Origin: Acidovorax radicis
GTDB lineage: Bacteria > Pseudomonadota > Gammaproteobacteria > Burkholderiales > Burkholderiaceae_C
NCBI RefSeq assembly: GCF_020510705.1
Contig: NZ_CP075184.1
Location: forward strand, 62,001-126,000
Direction: 5' to 3'
Length of the DNA: 64,000 bases
The translations under genes and the position numbers were made by a program. Positions 28,318 to 36,009 of the stretch are shown here, piece after piece. The notes beneath the pieces were generated by a model. That model did not search any database. It was not told where the DNA came from and saw only the letters and a program-made list of their open reading frames with translations. Every line of letters starts with the position of its first letter. The stretch's first letter is position 1.

Positions 28318-28932
28318 ATGTTAGGCATCGCAGACTACGGCGCCTTTGTCGCCGCCATTGTGTTGTTCCTGCTCATTCCAGGCCCCGGCAATCTGGCGCT
28401 CATCACCTCCACCAGCAAGGGCGGCATTCGCGGCGGCATGGCGGCCACCATGGGCGTGATTGCGGGCGACCAGGTGCTGATGTGGGCGGCAGTGGCCGGT
28501 GTGGCTGCGTTGCTGGCCACCTACCCGACGGCCTTCCATTCGGTGCAGTGGCTGGGCGCGACCTACCTGGCCTGGCTGGGCTTCAAGATGCTCATCGCCA
28601 AGCCAGGGGCACAACCCATTCTCAACATCCAGCCGCGCCACTATTTCAAGCAGGCGGGGCTCATCACCTTGCTCAACCCCAAGGCCATCGTGTTTTACAT
28701 GGCTTTCTTCCCGCTGTTTGTGGACCCGGCGCGGCACCAGGGCATGCTGACCTTTGGTGTGATGGCAGCGACGGTGGCGGTGCTGACGTTTTTCTACGGC
28801 CTGACCGCCGTGCTGCTCACGCACCACCTGGCCGAGCGCATGCGCGCCAACCCGCGCATCGGCCGCGCGCTGGAGAAAGTGGCCGGCATCTTTCTGATCG
28901 GCTTTGGCATCAAGCTGGCCATTTCCAAATAA
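28318..28932 (+). CDS. LysE/RhtB-family amino-acid exporter
   Basis: A 204-residue inner-membrane protein with about six hydrophobic helices. The N-terminal LLIPGPGNLALITSTSKGGIRGG block and the later LITLLNPKAIVFYMAFFPLFVDP block are diagnostic of the LysE/RhtB translocator family, which exports amino acids or homoserine lactones. GGGAGAG precedes the ATG. It lies between rsmG and parA on the same strand; the substrate is unknown. Confidence 0.92.
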   Translation: MLGIADYGAFVAAIVLFLLIPGPGNLALITSTSKGGIRGGMAATMGVIAGDQVLMWAAVAGVAALLATYPTAFHSVQWLGATYLAWLGFKMLIAKPGAQPILNIQPRHYFKQAGLITLLNPKAIVFYMAFFPLFVDPARHQGMLTFGVMAATVAVLTFFYGLTAVLLTHHLAERMRANPRIGRALEKVAGIFLIGFGIKLAISK

Positions 28933-28968
28933 AACAACAACGACAACCACACGGACTGCACATTCCCC

Positions 28969-29781
28969 ATGGCCAAAATTTTCTGCGTTGCCAACCAAAA
29001 GGGTGGCGTCGGCAAGACGACCACCACCGTCAACCTCGCCGCCGGCCTGGCCAAGATCGGCCAGCGCGTGCTGATGGTGGACCTGGACCCGCAGGGCAAC
29101 GCCACCATGGGCTCGGGCGTGGACAAGCGCAGCCTTGACCTCACGGTGTACGACGTGCTGCTCGAATCCGCCTCGGTCAAAGAGGCGGCCGTGCTGTCGG
29201 ACAAATGTGGCTATTGGGTGCTGGGCGCCAACCGCGAACTGGCGGGCGCCGAGGTGGAACTGGTGGCATTGGAGCACCGCGAAAAACGCCTGAAGGCCGC
29301 GCTGGCCGAGGCCGATGGCGACTATGACTTTGTGCTCATCGACTGCCCGCCGTCTTTAAGCATGCTCACCCTCAACGGCCTGTGCAGCGCGCACGGCGTG
29401 ATCGTGCCCATGCAGTGCGAATACTTCGCGCTCGAAGGCCTGACCGACCTGGTCAACACCATCAAGCAGGTGCACGCCAACCTCAACGCCGACCTGCAGA
29501 TCATCGGCCTGCTGCGCGTGATGTTCGACCCGCGCATCACCCTGCAGCAACAGGTCAGCGACCAGCTCAAGGGCCACTTTGGCGAGAAGGTGTTCAACAG
29601 CGTGATCCCCCGCAACGTCCGCCTGGCCGAGGCGCCCAGCTACGGGCTGCCCGGTGTGGTGTTCGACCCGGCCGCCAAGGGCAGCCAGGCCTTTGTGGAG
29701 TTTGCGCAAGAAATGGTCGAGCGCGTGCAGAACATGCCTGCAGCGACAACTTCTATAGCCAAAACGGCACCTGACGCTTGA
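28969..29781 (+). CDS. parA: Chromosome partitioning ATPase ParA
   Basis: A 270-residue ParA/Soj. The deviant Walker A KGGVGKTT lies at residues 11-18, Walker A-prime at DLDPQGNAT, and the DNA-binding and ATPase blocks DCPPSLSMLTLNGL and MQCEYFALEGL follow. Together with ParB and the parS cluster upstream it moves the origin region before division. Oddity: the final residues of the protein (SIAKTAPDA) are encoded by the edge of a dispersed palindromic repeat that begins inside the gene. The family normally ends a little earlier. Confidence 0.95.
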   Translation: MAKIFCVANQKGGVGKTTTTVNLAAGLAKIGQRVLMVDLDPQGNATMGSGVDKRSLDLTVYDVLLESASVKEAAVLSDKCGYWVLGANRELAGAEVELVALEHREKRLKAALAEADGDYDFVLIDCPPSLSMLTLNGLCSAHGVIVPMQCEYFALEGLTDLVNTIKQVHANLNADLQIIGLLRVMFDPRITLQQQVSDQLKGHFGEKVFNSVIPRNVRLAEAPSYGLPGVVFDPAAKGSQAFVEFAQEMVERVQNMPAATTSIAKTAPDA

Positions 29782-29808
29782 TGGGTAAGCGCTAGTAGCT
29801 ATCAAATT
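29753..29808 (-). repeat. Dispersed palindromic repeat, copy 6, overlapping parA end
   Basis: CTATAGCC, then GACGCTTGATGGGTAAGCGC and TAGTAGCTATCAAATT. It covers the last codons of parA and the gap to the next gene. Confidence 0.75.
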
Positions 29809-29815
29809 AGTAGTA

Positions 29816-30361
29816 ATGAAAGCCGCCAACATCCTGCTGCTGCCCGGCTGGCAGAACTCCGGGCCCGACCACTGGCAAAGCCGCTGGGAGGCTGCGCACG
29901 GCTACCAGCGCGTGGAGCAGCACGACTGGATGCGCCCGCTGCGCGGCGACTGGTCGGCGCGGCTGGAAGAAACAGTGGTCGATGCCGATGGCCCCGTGCT
30001 GCTGGTGGCGCACAGCCTGGGCTGCATCCTCACCGCGTGGTGGGCGGCGCACTCGGCCAGTGCACACCGCGTGGTGGGTGTGCTGCTGGTGGCGCCGGGC
30101 GATGTGGAGCGACCCGACATTGCAGCGCAAATTCATGGTTGGGCGCCCATAGCGCGTCAGCCGCTGCCGTTCCCTGCCGTGCTGGTCGGCAGCCGCAACG
30201 ACCCGTATTGCAGCTTCGAGCGCGCACAAGGTCTGGCGCAGGCCTGGGGCGCCCGCTTTATCGACTACGGTGCGCGCGGCCACATCAATGCCGAGTCGGG
30301 CCTGGGCGCCTGGGACGAAGGCCATGCCTGGCTGCGCGACCTGGCGAGCGACGCCGCATGA
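29816..30361 (+). CDS. RBBP9/YdeN-like serine hydrolase
   Basis: A 181-residue alpha/beta hydrolase of the RBBP9/YdeN family. It starts with ILLLPGWQNSGPDHWQ, the nucleophile Ser lies in LLVAHSLGC, an Asp is in GSRNDPYCS and the catalytic His in ARGHINAESGLG. Substrate unknown. It lies between parA and parB in the same operon and overlaps the next gene by ATGA. There is no known role in partition. Confidence 0.9.
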   Translation: MKAANILLLPGWQNSGPDHWQSRWEAAHGYQRVEQHDWMRPLRGDWSARLEETVVDADGPVLLVAHSLGCILTAWWAAHSASAHRVVGVLLVAPGDVERPDIAAQIHGWAPIARQPLPFPAVLVGSRNDPYCSFERAQGLAQAWGARFIDYGARGHINAESGLGAWDEGHAWLRDLASDAA

Positions 30362-30630
30362 AGATGCGGGCCTTCTGGCGCACGCCTGCGCCGGCTCAGC
30401 AGCCGGGTTCGCCAAAAACGCCGGACGTACCGCCTGCGCGAAGGCGGGATCCTGCGTGGATCGAAGTGCCGCTCACCGTGCTGTCCTGGTTCCTGCCGGG
30501 CAGTGCCGTGGTGGTGGCGGCCATCGGCCAGTTCGCGCTGGCCCTGGTGCTGCTGGCCGTGGCCGCCGGTGTCTGGCTGCGCTTATGGCGGGGCCGCAAG
30601 CGTTGGCGCAACCGCACAAACACCTCTTAG
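30358..30630 (+). CDS. Small membrane protein in the par operon
   Basis: A 90-residue protein of unknown function. The first 35 residues are Pro/Arg-rich, then one or two hydrophobic helices (about 37-75, VLSWFLPGSAVVVAAIG and FALALVLLAVAAG) and an Arg-rich tail. Its ATG overlaps the hydrolase stop (ATGA), which suggests it is translated. It ends 11 bases before parB. I do not recognise a family. Confidence 0.6.
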   Translation: MKMRAFWRTPAPAQQPGSPKTPDVPPARRRDPAWIEVPLTVLSWFLPGSAVVVAAIGQFALALVLLAVAAGVWLRLWRGRKRWRNRTNTS

Positions 30631-30641
30631 GAAAAATCACC

Positions 30642-31565
30642 ATGGTTACCAAAAAACCCAAGGGCCTCGGCCGCGGCCTGGAAGCCCTGCTGGGCCCCAA
30701 GGTCGAAGAAAAAGTGGAACAGGCCCAGGCGGCCGAAGCCGGGCTGCCCAGCAGCCTGCCGCTGAGCGAGCTGGTGCCCGGTGTCTACCAGCCCCGCACG
30801 CGCATGGACGAGGGTGCGCTGTACGAGCTGGCCGAGTCCATCAAGGCCCAGGGCATCATGCAACCCATCCTGGTGCGGCGCCTCACGGGTGGGGACAACG
30901 CGGGCAAGTACGAAATCATCGCGGGCGAGCGGCGCTTTCGGGCCTCGCGCCTGGCGGGCCTGGCCGAGGTGCCGGTGCTGGTGCGCGATGTGCCCGACGA
31001 GTCGGCAGCCGCCATGGCGCTCATCGAAAACATCCAGCGCGAAGACCTCAACCCGCTGGAAGAAGCCCACGGCCTGCAGCGCCTGGTCAAGGAGTTTGGC
31101 CTCACGCACGAGCTGGCCGCGCAGGCCGTGGGCCGCTCGCGCAGCGCGGCCAGCAACCTGCTGCGCCTGTTGAACCTGGCCGAGCCGGTGCAGACCATGC
31201 TGATGGCGGGCGACATCGACATGGGCCATGCGCGCGCGCTGCTGTCGCTGGACCGCGCCGCGCAGATCACGGCGGGCAACCAGATCGCTGCTAAGAAGCT
31301 GTCGGTGCGCGAGGCCGAGGCCCTGGTCAAGAAGATCGGCGCCGAATTCAGCCTGGTGCCGCAAAAGCCCCAGAAGGAAAAGTCGCGCGACTTGAAGCGG
31401 GTGGAAGAAGAACTCTCGGACCTGCTCATGGCCGAGGTCGAGGTGCGCGTGAAAAAGCGCGTCAAGCGCCATGGCCGGGTGGAGGACATGGGCGAGCTGG
31501 CGATCCAGTTCGGGTCGCTCGAAGCGCTCAACGGCTTGATTGATCGGTTGCGCGGCAGCACCTGA
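30642..31565 (+). CDS. parB: Chromosome partitioning protein ParB
   Basis: A 307-residue ParB/Spo0J. The N terminus GLGRGLEALLG is the ParA-contacting region; the CTP-binding GERR motif (IIAGERRFRASRLAG) and ENIQREDLNPLEEA follow; the helix-turn-helix (LTHELAAQAVGRSRSAASNLLRLLNL) reads parS; the C-terminal helices dimerise. Four parS-like sites lie 2.5-5.4 kb upstream. The start ATG at 30642 gives the standard N terminus MVTKKPKGLGRGL. Confidence 0.96.
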   Translation: MVTKKPKGLGRGLEALLGPKVEEKVEQAQAAEAGLPSSLPLSELVPGVYQPRTRMDEGALYELAESIKAQGIMQPILVRRLTGGDNAGKYEIIAGERRFRASRLAGLAEVPVLVRDVPDESAAAMALIENIQREDLNPLEEAHGLQRLVKEFGLTHELAAQAVGRSRSAASNLLRLLNLAEPVQTMLMAGDIDMGHARALLSLDRAAQITAGNQIAAKKLSVREAEALVKKIGAEFSLVPQKPQKEKSRDLKRVEEELSDLLMAEVEVRVKKRVKRHGRVEDMGELAIQFGSLEALNGLIDRLRGST

Positions 31566-31808
31566 CAAGCCAGCTGCAAGGTGGAATCCGGCGGCCACTG
31601 CGGGCTTGCGGCCCGCGCGCCGACAGGTTGCAGCCTTCACGCAACAGAAACCTGTGAAATAGCGCACGAAACGTGTTTCCTTGCGTAACTTGCGCAGGCA
31701 AAATGCGTCGGCGCGGGCCCTACACTGCGCTGCGTTCGACACTCCCGGCTTGTTCGCAAGGCTTGTTCAGGGCAGCAGCGCTGCCCTGTGGCCCACGGAG
31801 GTTCCCGG

Positions 31809-31949
31809 GTGATCGATGTCTCTTTTGCCGCACACCGACATGACCCCGTTGAGCCCTGTTCCCTTCTTCTTCTTCTTTGCACGCCAGATCCGCGCTGTGG
31901 GCGGCCTGCCGCGCGGCGTGCTCACTTGCTAGGGCACCGGTTTCCATGA
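31809..31949 (+). CDS. Possible small ORF coupled to methyltransferase-like gene
   Basis: A GTG-initiated ORF of 46 codons, preceded at 31797-31801 by GGAGG with 7-base spacing, ending in TGA that overlaps the ATG of the next gene (ATGA). The product (MIDVSFAAHRHD at its start) resembles nothing I know. A second frame, ATG at 31816 to 31932, encodes a 38-residue peptide with five consecutive Phe codons. The ribosome-binding site and the overlap favour the first frame. Either may be a translated leader. I see no other feature in 31566-31800 apart from a TACACT-type -10 candidate near 31720. Confidence 0.35.
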   Translation: MIDVSFAAHRHDPVEPCSLLLLLCTPDPRCGRPAARRAHLLGHRFP

Positions 31950-32686
31950 CGCTACGCATGCCCTGGCCCCTGCCCGCATTGATGGTGTGGGCGTGCGCGT
32001 GGCTGCTCTTTGTGGCGCTGCAGCGCTCGGTGTCCCCGGTGGCGGCGTTGGTGGCTGCCAGCGCGTTGGGCACGGCGGCCAGCCTGTTGGGCGGCAGCTG
32101 GTGGCGGCGGGGGTTGATTGCCGCAGGTTTTCCGCTGTCGCTGGCGCTGCTGGGCACCGCCAGCCTGCCCACCTGGGCCTGGCTGGTGCCCTTGCTGCTG
32201 CTGTTGCTGGTGTATCCCCTGAACGCCTGGCGCGATGCACCCCTGTTTCCTACGCCACGCTATGCGCTGCGCGCCCTTCCGGCGCAGGCGCCACTGCCTT
32301 TGGGGGCCCGTGTGCTGGATGCCGGCTGTGGCCTGGGCGATGGACTGAAGGCGCTGCGCCATGCCTACCCCGCTGCCGAGCTGGACGGGTTGGAGTGGAG
32401 CTGGCCGCTGCGGTTGCTGTGTGCGTTGTTGTGCCCTTGGGCCCATGTGCGCCGGGCGGACATGTGGAAAGTGCACTGGAGCCCGTACCGCATGGTCTAC
32501 CTGTTTCAGCGCCCCGAGAGCATGGCGCGCGCCGCCGCCAAGGCCGAGGCCGAACTCGCACCTGGCGCGTGGCTGGTGAGCCTGGAGTTCGCCGTGCCTG
32601 GCGTGCTGCCCTGTGCCCAGTTGCGCGCCCCAGGGGGGCGGGTGGTGTGGCTCTATCGCATGCCGCTCCATCGGCTGGAGAACTGA
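31946..32686 (+). CDS. Membrane-anchored class I SAM methyltransferase-like protein
   Basis: A 246-residue protein. The N-terminal third has three or four hydrophobic helices (about residues 10-90). The C-terminal part carries the SAM-binding motif VLDAGCGLGDGLKALRHAYP and an acidic LDGLEWS strand end. Later motifs are short, and an intact catalytic region cannot be verified. Substrate unknown. The ATG at 31946 overlaps a small upstream ORF. Terminal part of the parB-side gene cluster. Confidence 0.7.
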   Translation: MTLRMPWPLPALMVWACAWLLFVALQRSVSPVAALVAASALGTAASLLGGSWWRRGLIAAGFPLSLALLGTASLPTWAWLVPLLLLLLVYPLNAWRDAPLFPTPRYALRALPAQAPLPLGARVLDAGCGLGDGLKALRHAYPAAELDGLEWSWPLRLLCALLCPWAHVRRADMWKVHWSPYRMVYLFQRPESMARAAAKAEAELAPGAWLVSLEFAVPGVLPCAQLRAPGGRVVWLYRMPLHRLEN

Positions 32687-32708
32687 CATGCGGGGGGCTC
32701 CTTAGATC

Positions 32709-32727
32709 GATCGTGAACACGTTCTTA
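32709..32727. repeat. Interspersed 20-bp palindrome, copy 4
   Basis: GATCGTGAACACGTTCTTA; the inverse reads TAAGAACGTGTTCACGATC. Located just after the methyltransferase-like gene. Confidence 0.55.
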
Positions 32728-32761
32728 TGGTCGGTTTGATCGATGCATGCCGGGCGAGGGC

Positions 32762-32818
32762 GTTACAGAAAAGATACAAGCTTTTGCTACATTGCGAGGC
32801 TGGCTACAAACCCATACA
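32762..32818 (+). promoter_or_regulatory. Cluster of TACA direct repeats upstream of lipoprotein operon
   Basis: GTTACA (32762), GATACA (32773), GCTACA (32786), GCTACA (32803) and CATACA (32813) follow each other at 10-17 base intervals in an AT-richer stretch. Direct repeats of this kind suit an OmpR-type response regulator. The lipoprotein gene starts at 33046. Nothing else is recognised in 32830-33040. Confidence 0.35.
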
Positions 32819-33045
32819 AAACAACCAAGAAACTCACAGCCAGAGGGGGTCATACACAGTACGTCCACGCACCGGGAGGGGGCGCACGGGCTGTCAGTAC
32901 CTTCCTTGTCCGGTCCTTCCTTCACGCGGCTAACCCCCTTGCTGCGCGCCGCCTTCAGTGGTGCGCGCGCCAGCGGGTAGTGCCTGGCGTGTAGGGCTTG
33001 CCGGGGTTTTCTGGTGCTCAACCGAACCACTTGCGAGGAGCATTC

Positions 33046-34581
33046 ATGACCCGATCCCAGTCCCCATTTCGACCGTGCCTTTTGTGGGTGCTGGCGCTGA
33101 GCGCCGCCCTCACCGGTTGCGCCACCATGCAAAGCCACGACAAGGTGGCGGGCGACATGCAAACTGCCGGGCGCACCGGCGGGATTCCTGCGGCGCTGGC
33201 CAGCCTGGAGAGCACCGCCAAGACCGAGGACGAAAAAACAGCGCTGCTGTTCAATCTGGAGCGTGGCGAATTGCTGCGCATGGACCGCCGCTACCCCGAC
33301 AGCACCAACGCCTTCCTCTTGGCCGACAACAAGGTCAAGGAATGGGAAGACACGGCCAAGACCAACCCGAGCAAGCTCATGGGCACCGTGGGTGCGGCGC
33401 TGATCAGCGAGCGCCTGAAGGCCTACGAAGGCCAGGACTATGAAAAGGTGTGGCTGACCACACGCCTGGCCATGAACCGCATGGCCGTGGGAGACTTTGA
33501 CAACGCCCGTGTGGACATCAAGCGCACCCATGAGCGCGAAGCCGTCATTGCCGAGTTCCGCTCCAAGGAAACCCTGGCGGCCGAAGAGGAAGCCAAGTCC
33601 AAGGGTGCTTCGTCGGGTGGCAAGGAGCTCAACGGCTACCCCGTCGAGACCCTCAATGACCCTGAAGTGCTGGCCCTCAAGAACGGCTACTCCAATGCGC
33701 TCTCGCATTACCTCGCGGGCTTTCTGTACGAGATGCTCAACGAGCCCGGACTGGCGGCCCCTGGTTACCGCAAGGCCATCGAGCTCAAGCCCGAAACAGC
33801 AGTGCTTGAAGAAGGCCTGCGCGGCCTGGACACCCGCACGGGTTTCACCTGGAAGCGCCGTCAGCGCATGACGGACGTGCTGTTCATCGTGGAAGCGGGC
33901 GACGCACCCGCGCGCAAGCCCAAGGCCTTCACGCTGCCCGTGCCCACAGGCCGTGGTTTGGTGACAGCGAGCCTTTCGTACCCGGTGATCGAGCCATCGC
34001 AAGACCCATTGCTGACCCAGCTTTCAGCCGCTGGCACCGACTTCAAGCTCGAAAAAGTGGTGGACGTGAACGTGATGGCACGCCGAGCGCTCAAGGATGA
34101 AATGCCGGGCATGGTGCTGCGTGGCTTCACGCGCGCCGTCGCCAAGGGCGTGATGCAGAACGAGCTGCAAAAGCGCGGTGGGCTGATCGGCGGCATCATC
34201 GGCGCGGCCGCCTCGGTGGCCACCGAGCAGGCGGACGACCGCATGTGGCGCATGCTGCCGGGCCGTGTGTATGTAGCCCGCGGCTACCTGCCCCCCGGCG
34301 AGCACATCGTCACCATCAATGGCCGCCAGTTGCCCACGCCAATCAAGGTCGATGGCCAGTACGCGCTGGTGCCGCTGCGCATGTATGACAACAGTGTGCT
34401 CATCGGCGACGTGGCCATGCTCGGCCAGTTGCCCACCGTGGCTGTGGCGGCCCCGCAAGCTGCCGAAGCGGCGCCCGCTGCAGCGCCGGTGCGCACCAAC
34501 AACAACCGCACGCGCAACCGCACGGTGCCCTCGGCCGCCGTCAAGTCGACATCGACTGCGCCAGCCGGCACCAAGAACTGA
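33046..34581 (+). CDS. COG3014-like lipoprotein
   Basis: A 511-residue predicted lipoprotein: signal peptide with lipobox LTGC (about residues 22-25), a helical TPR-like N-terminal half (LLFNLERGELLRMDRRYPDS), then a region with VIEPSQDPLL and a Gly-rich hydrophobic stretch GLIGGIIGAAASVATEQADDR. The tail is Ala/Asn/Thr-rich. It fits the uncharacterised COG3014 family found next to lpoB/ycfL genes. GAGGAG precedes the ATG. First gene of a four-gene envelope cluster. Confidence 0.78.
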   Translation: MTRSQSPFRPCLLWVLALSAALTGCATMQSHDKVAGDMQTAGRTGGIPAALASLESTAKTEDEKTALLFNLERGELLRMDRRYPDSTNAFLLADNKVKEWEDTAKTNPSKLMGTVGAALISERLKAYEGQDYEKVWLTTRLAMNRMAVGDFDNARVDIKRTHEREAVIAEFRSKETLAAEEEAKSKGASSGGKELNGYPVETLNDPEVLALKNGYSNALSHYLAGFLYEMLNEPGLAAPGYRKAIELKPETAVLEEGLRGLDTRTGFTWKRRQRMTDVLFIVEAGDAPARKPKAFTLPVPTGRGLVTASLSYPVIEPSQDPLLTQLSAAGTDFKLEKVVDVNVMARRALKDEMPGMVLRGFTRAVAKGVMQNELQKRGGLIGGIIGAAASVATEQADDRMWRMLPGRVYVARGYLPPGEHIVTINGRQLPTPIKVDGQYALVPLRMYDNSVLIGDVAMLGQLPTVAVAAPQAAEAAPAAAPVRTNNNRTRNRTVPSAAVKSTSTAPAGTKN

Positions 34582-34621
34582 TCACACACCGTTATTTTGA
34601 TTTTCTGAAGGAGCCTCTGGC

Positions 34622-35026
34622 ATGAGAAACCGCTTCACCCTCGCTGCCGCACCTGCCCTGGTGTGCGCGGCCCTGATCACCCTGACCAGCAGCGCCAGCG
34701 CGCAGCAGCACGACCCCGCCACGCCGCTGGCTGTGGCCTCCAAAGTGGCGCTGCGTGGCGAAGCCAATGGCATCGCCGTGCGCGAGATGCGCATCGTGCG
34801 CAAGAACGACATCCTGGTGGTGCAGGCCGATATGGCCAACATGGGTCGCACCGACCGCACCGTGTTCTACCGCTTCAAGTGGCTCGACAACGTGGGCAAC
34901 CAGGTGGGCGACGGCGAATCCTGGAAGCAGTTGAGCGTGCTTGGACTGGGCCAGCAGACCGTCAAGAGCGTGGCGCCCACGGGTGCTGCGGTCGATTTGC
35001 GGCTTGAAATGAATGTGGAGCGCTGA
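34622..35026 (+). CDS. YcfL-like periplasmic protein (DUF1425)
   Basis: A 134-residue exported protein. A Sec signal ends near SSASAQQ; the rest is a beta-rich domain with VQADMANMGRTDRTVFYRFK and WLDNVGNQVGDGESWKQL, the YcfL pattern. In many bacteria ycfL lies directly before lpoB, as here. Function unknown but tied to the PBP1b activator locus. It follows the COG3014 gene after 40 bases. Confidence 0.85.
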   Translation: MRNRFTLAAAPALVCAALITLTSSASAQQHDPATPLAVASKVALRGEANGIAVREMRIVRKNDILVVQADMANMGRTDRTVFYRFKWLDNVGNQVGDGESWKQLSVLGLGQQTVKSVAPTGAAVDLRLEMNVER

Positions 35027-35033
35027 GATGAAA

Positions 35034-35130
35034 CACCCCCTGAGTCGCTGCGCGCCTTCCCCCTCTCTCACGCTTCGCGTGGGAGGGGGACGCAGCCAGC
35101 GCGGCGGGGCGGCCCTTGCGCGGCTGCCCG
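35034..35130 (+). repeat. GC-rich interspersed repeat, copy 2
   Basis: CCCCCTGAGTCGCTGCGCGC through GGGAGGGGGACGCAGCC to GGGGCGGCCCTTGCGCGGC. Inserted between the YcfL-like and LpoB-like genes. Confidence 0.8.
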
Positions 35131-35202
35131 CGCTTGGGGCCCGCCAGGCTCAAGCGTTGCAGGTAGCGCAAAGCGCTATGTATTACTAAGGAAATCAACA
35201 CC

Positions 35203-35817
35203 ATGACCAAGAACCGCATCCAGCGCAGCGCGCTCATCCTGGCCTTTGCGGCCAGCACCCTGGCCCTGTCGGCCTGCCAGAACCTGTCTTCGCCCACCGT
35301 GCGTTTTGACCGCCAGGTCAACTACGGCGACGCCAAGGCTGTGGAGCTGGTGACCAACGAGTTCGGCTCCACCGACCTGCAGATGATTGCCGAGAAGATG
35401 ACGGGCGGCCTGCTCGAAACCGGCATCTTCCAGGGCCGCCCCACGGTGACGATCTCGACCGTGAAGAACAAGACCAGCGAATACATCGACACCACCAACG
35501 TGATGAGCTCGATCCAGACGGCGCTCGTCAAGTCGGGCAAGGTGCGTTTTGTGCGCTCCATCAACGAGATGCAGCAAGGCGTGGACGAACTGCAGCGCCA
35601 GAACCAGAGCGGCCTGTACAAGCAGGGGACCACCGCCAAGGTCGGCCAGATGACGGCCGCCAAATACACCATGGAAGGCGAGCTGACCAGCATCGTCAAG
35701 CAGAACAACAGCACCAAGGACGTGTACTACAAGTTCACGCTCAAGCTGTTTGACGTGCAGGAAGGCACGATCGAATGGCAGGACGAAAAAGAAATTCGCA
35801 AGACGAGTAAGAGGTAA
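35203..35817 (+). CDS. lpoB: Penicillin-binding protein activator LpoB-like lipoprotein
   Basis: A 204-residue outer-membrane lipoprotein (lipobox LSAC). The C-terminal domain reads DLQMIAEKMTGGLLETGIF, TTNVMSSIQTALVKSGKVRFV and TMEGELTSIVKQ, the LpoB/YcfM fold related to CsgG. In enterobacteria LpoB stimulates PBP1b during wall growth. The long flexible linker of E. coli LpoB is short here. Next to the YcfL-like gene. Confidence is high for family, moderate for the exact partner. Confidence 0.87.
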   Translation: MTKNRIQRSALILAFAASTLALSACQNLSSPTVRFDRQVNYGDAKAVELVTNEFGSTDLQMIAEKMTGGLLETGIFQGRPTVTISTVKNKTSEYIDTTNVMSSIQTALVKSGKVRFVRSINEMQQGVDELQRQNQSGLYKQGTTAKVGQMTAAKYTMEGELTSIVKQNNSTKDVYYKFTLKLFDVQEGTIEWQDEKEIRKTSKR

Positions 35818-35920
35818 CCCCCTGAGCGGCTGCGCCGCTTCCCCCTTTCTCTCGCGCTGCGCGCGGGAAGGGGGACGCCGCCAGTGCGGCGGGGCGGCCC
35901 TTGCACGGCGGCTGCTGGCC
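35817..35920 (+). repeat. GC-rich interspersed repeat, copy 3
   Basis: CCCCCTGAGCGGCTGCGCCG through GGGGGACGCCGCCAGTGCGG to GGGGCGGCCCTTGCACGGC. It starts at the very end of the lpoB-like gene. Confidence 0.8.
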
Positions 35921-36009
35921 TGGGCCGCGCCAGTTTCGAAGGATGTAGGTGCTATGGCCGCATCGCTCGATCAATTCATGACTTTCCGTTAGCTCACAAG
36001 GAGCACACC

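Noticed and set aside
31600..31800. Possible structured RNA between parB and the methyltransferase-like gene
   Set aside because: No conserved RNA motif could be matched by eye; only short hairpins are visible.
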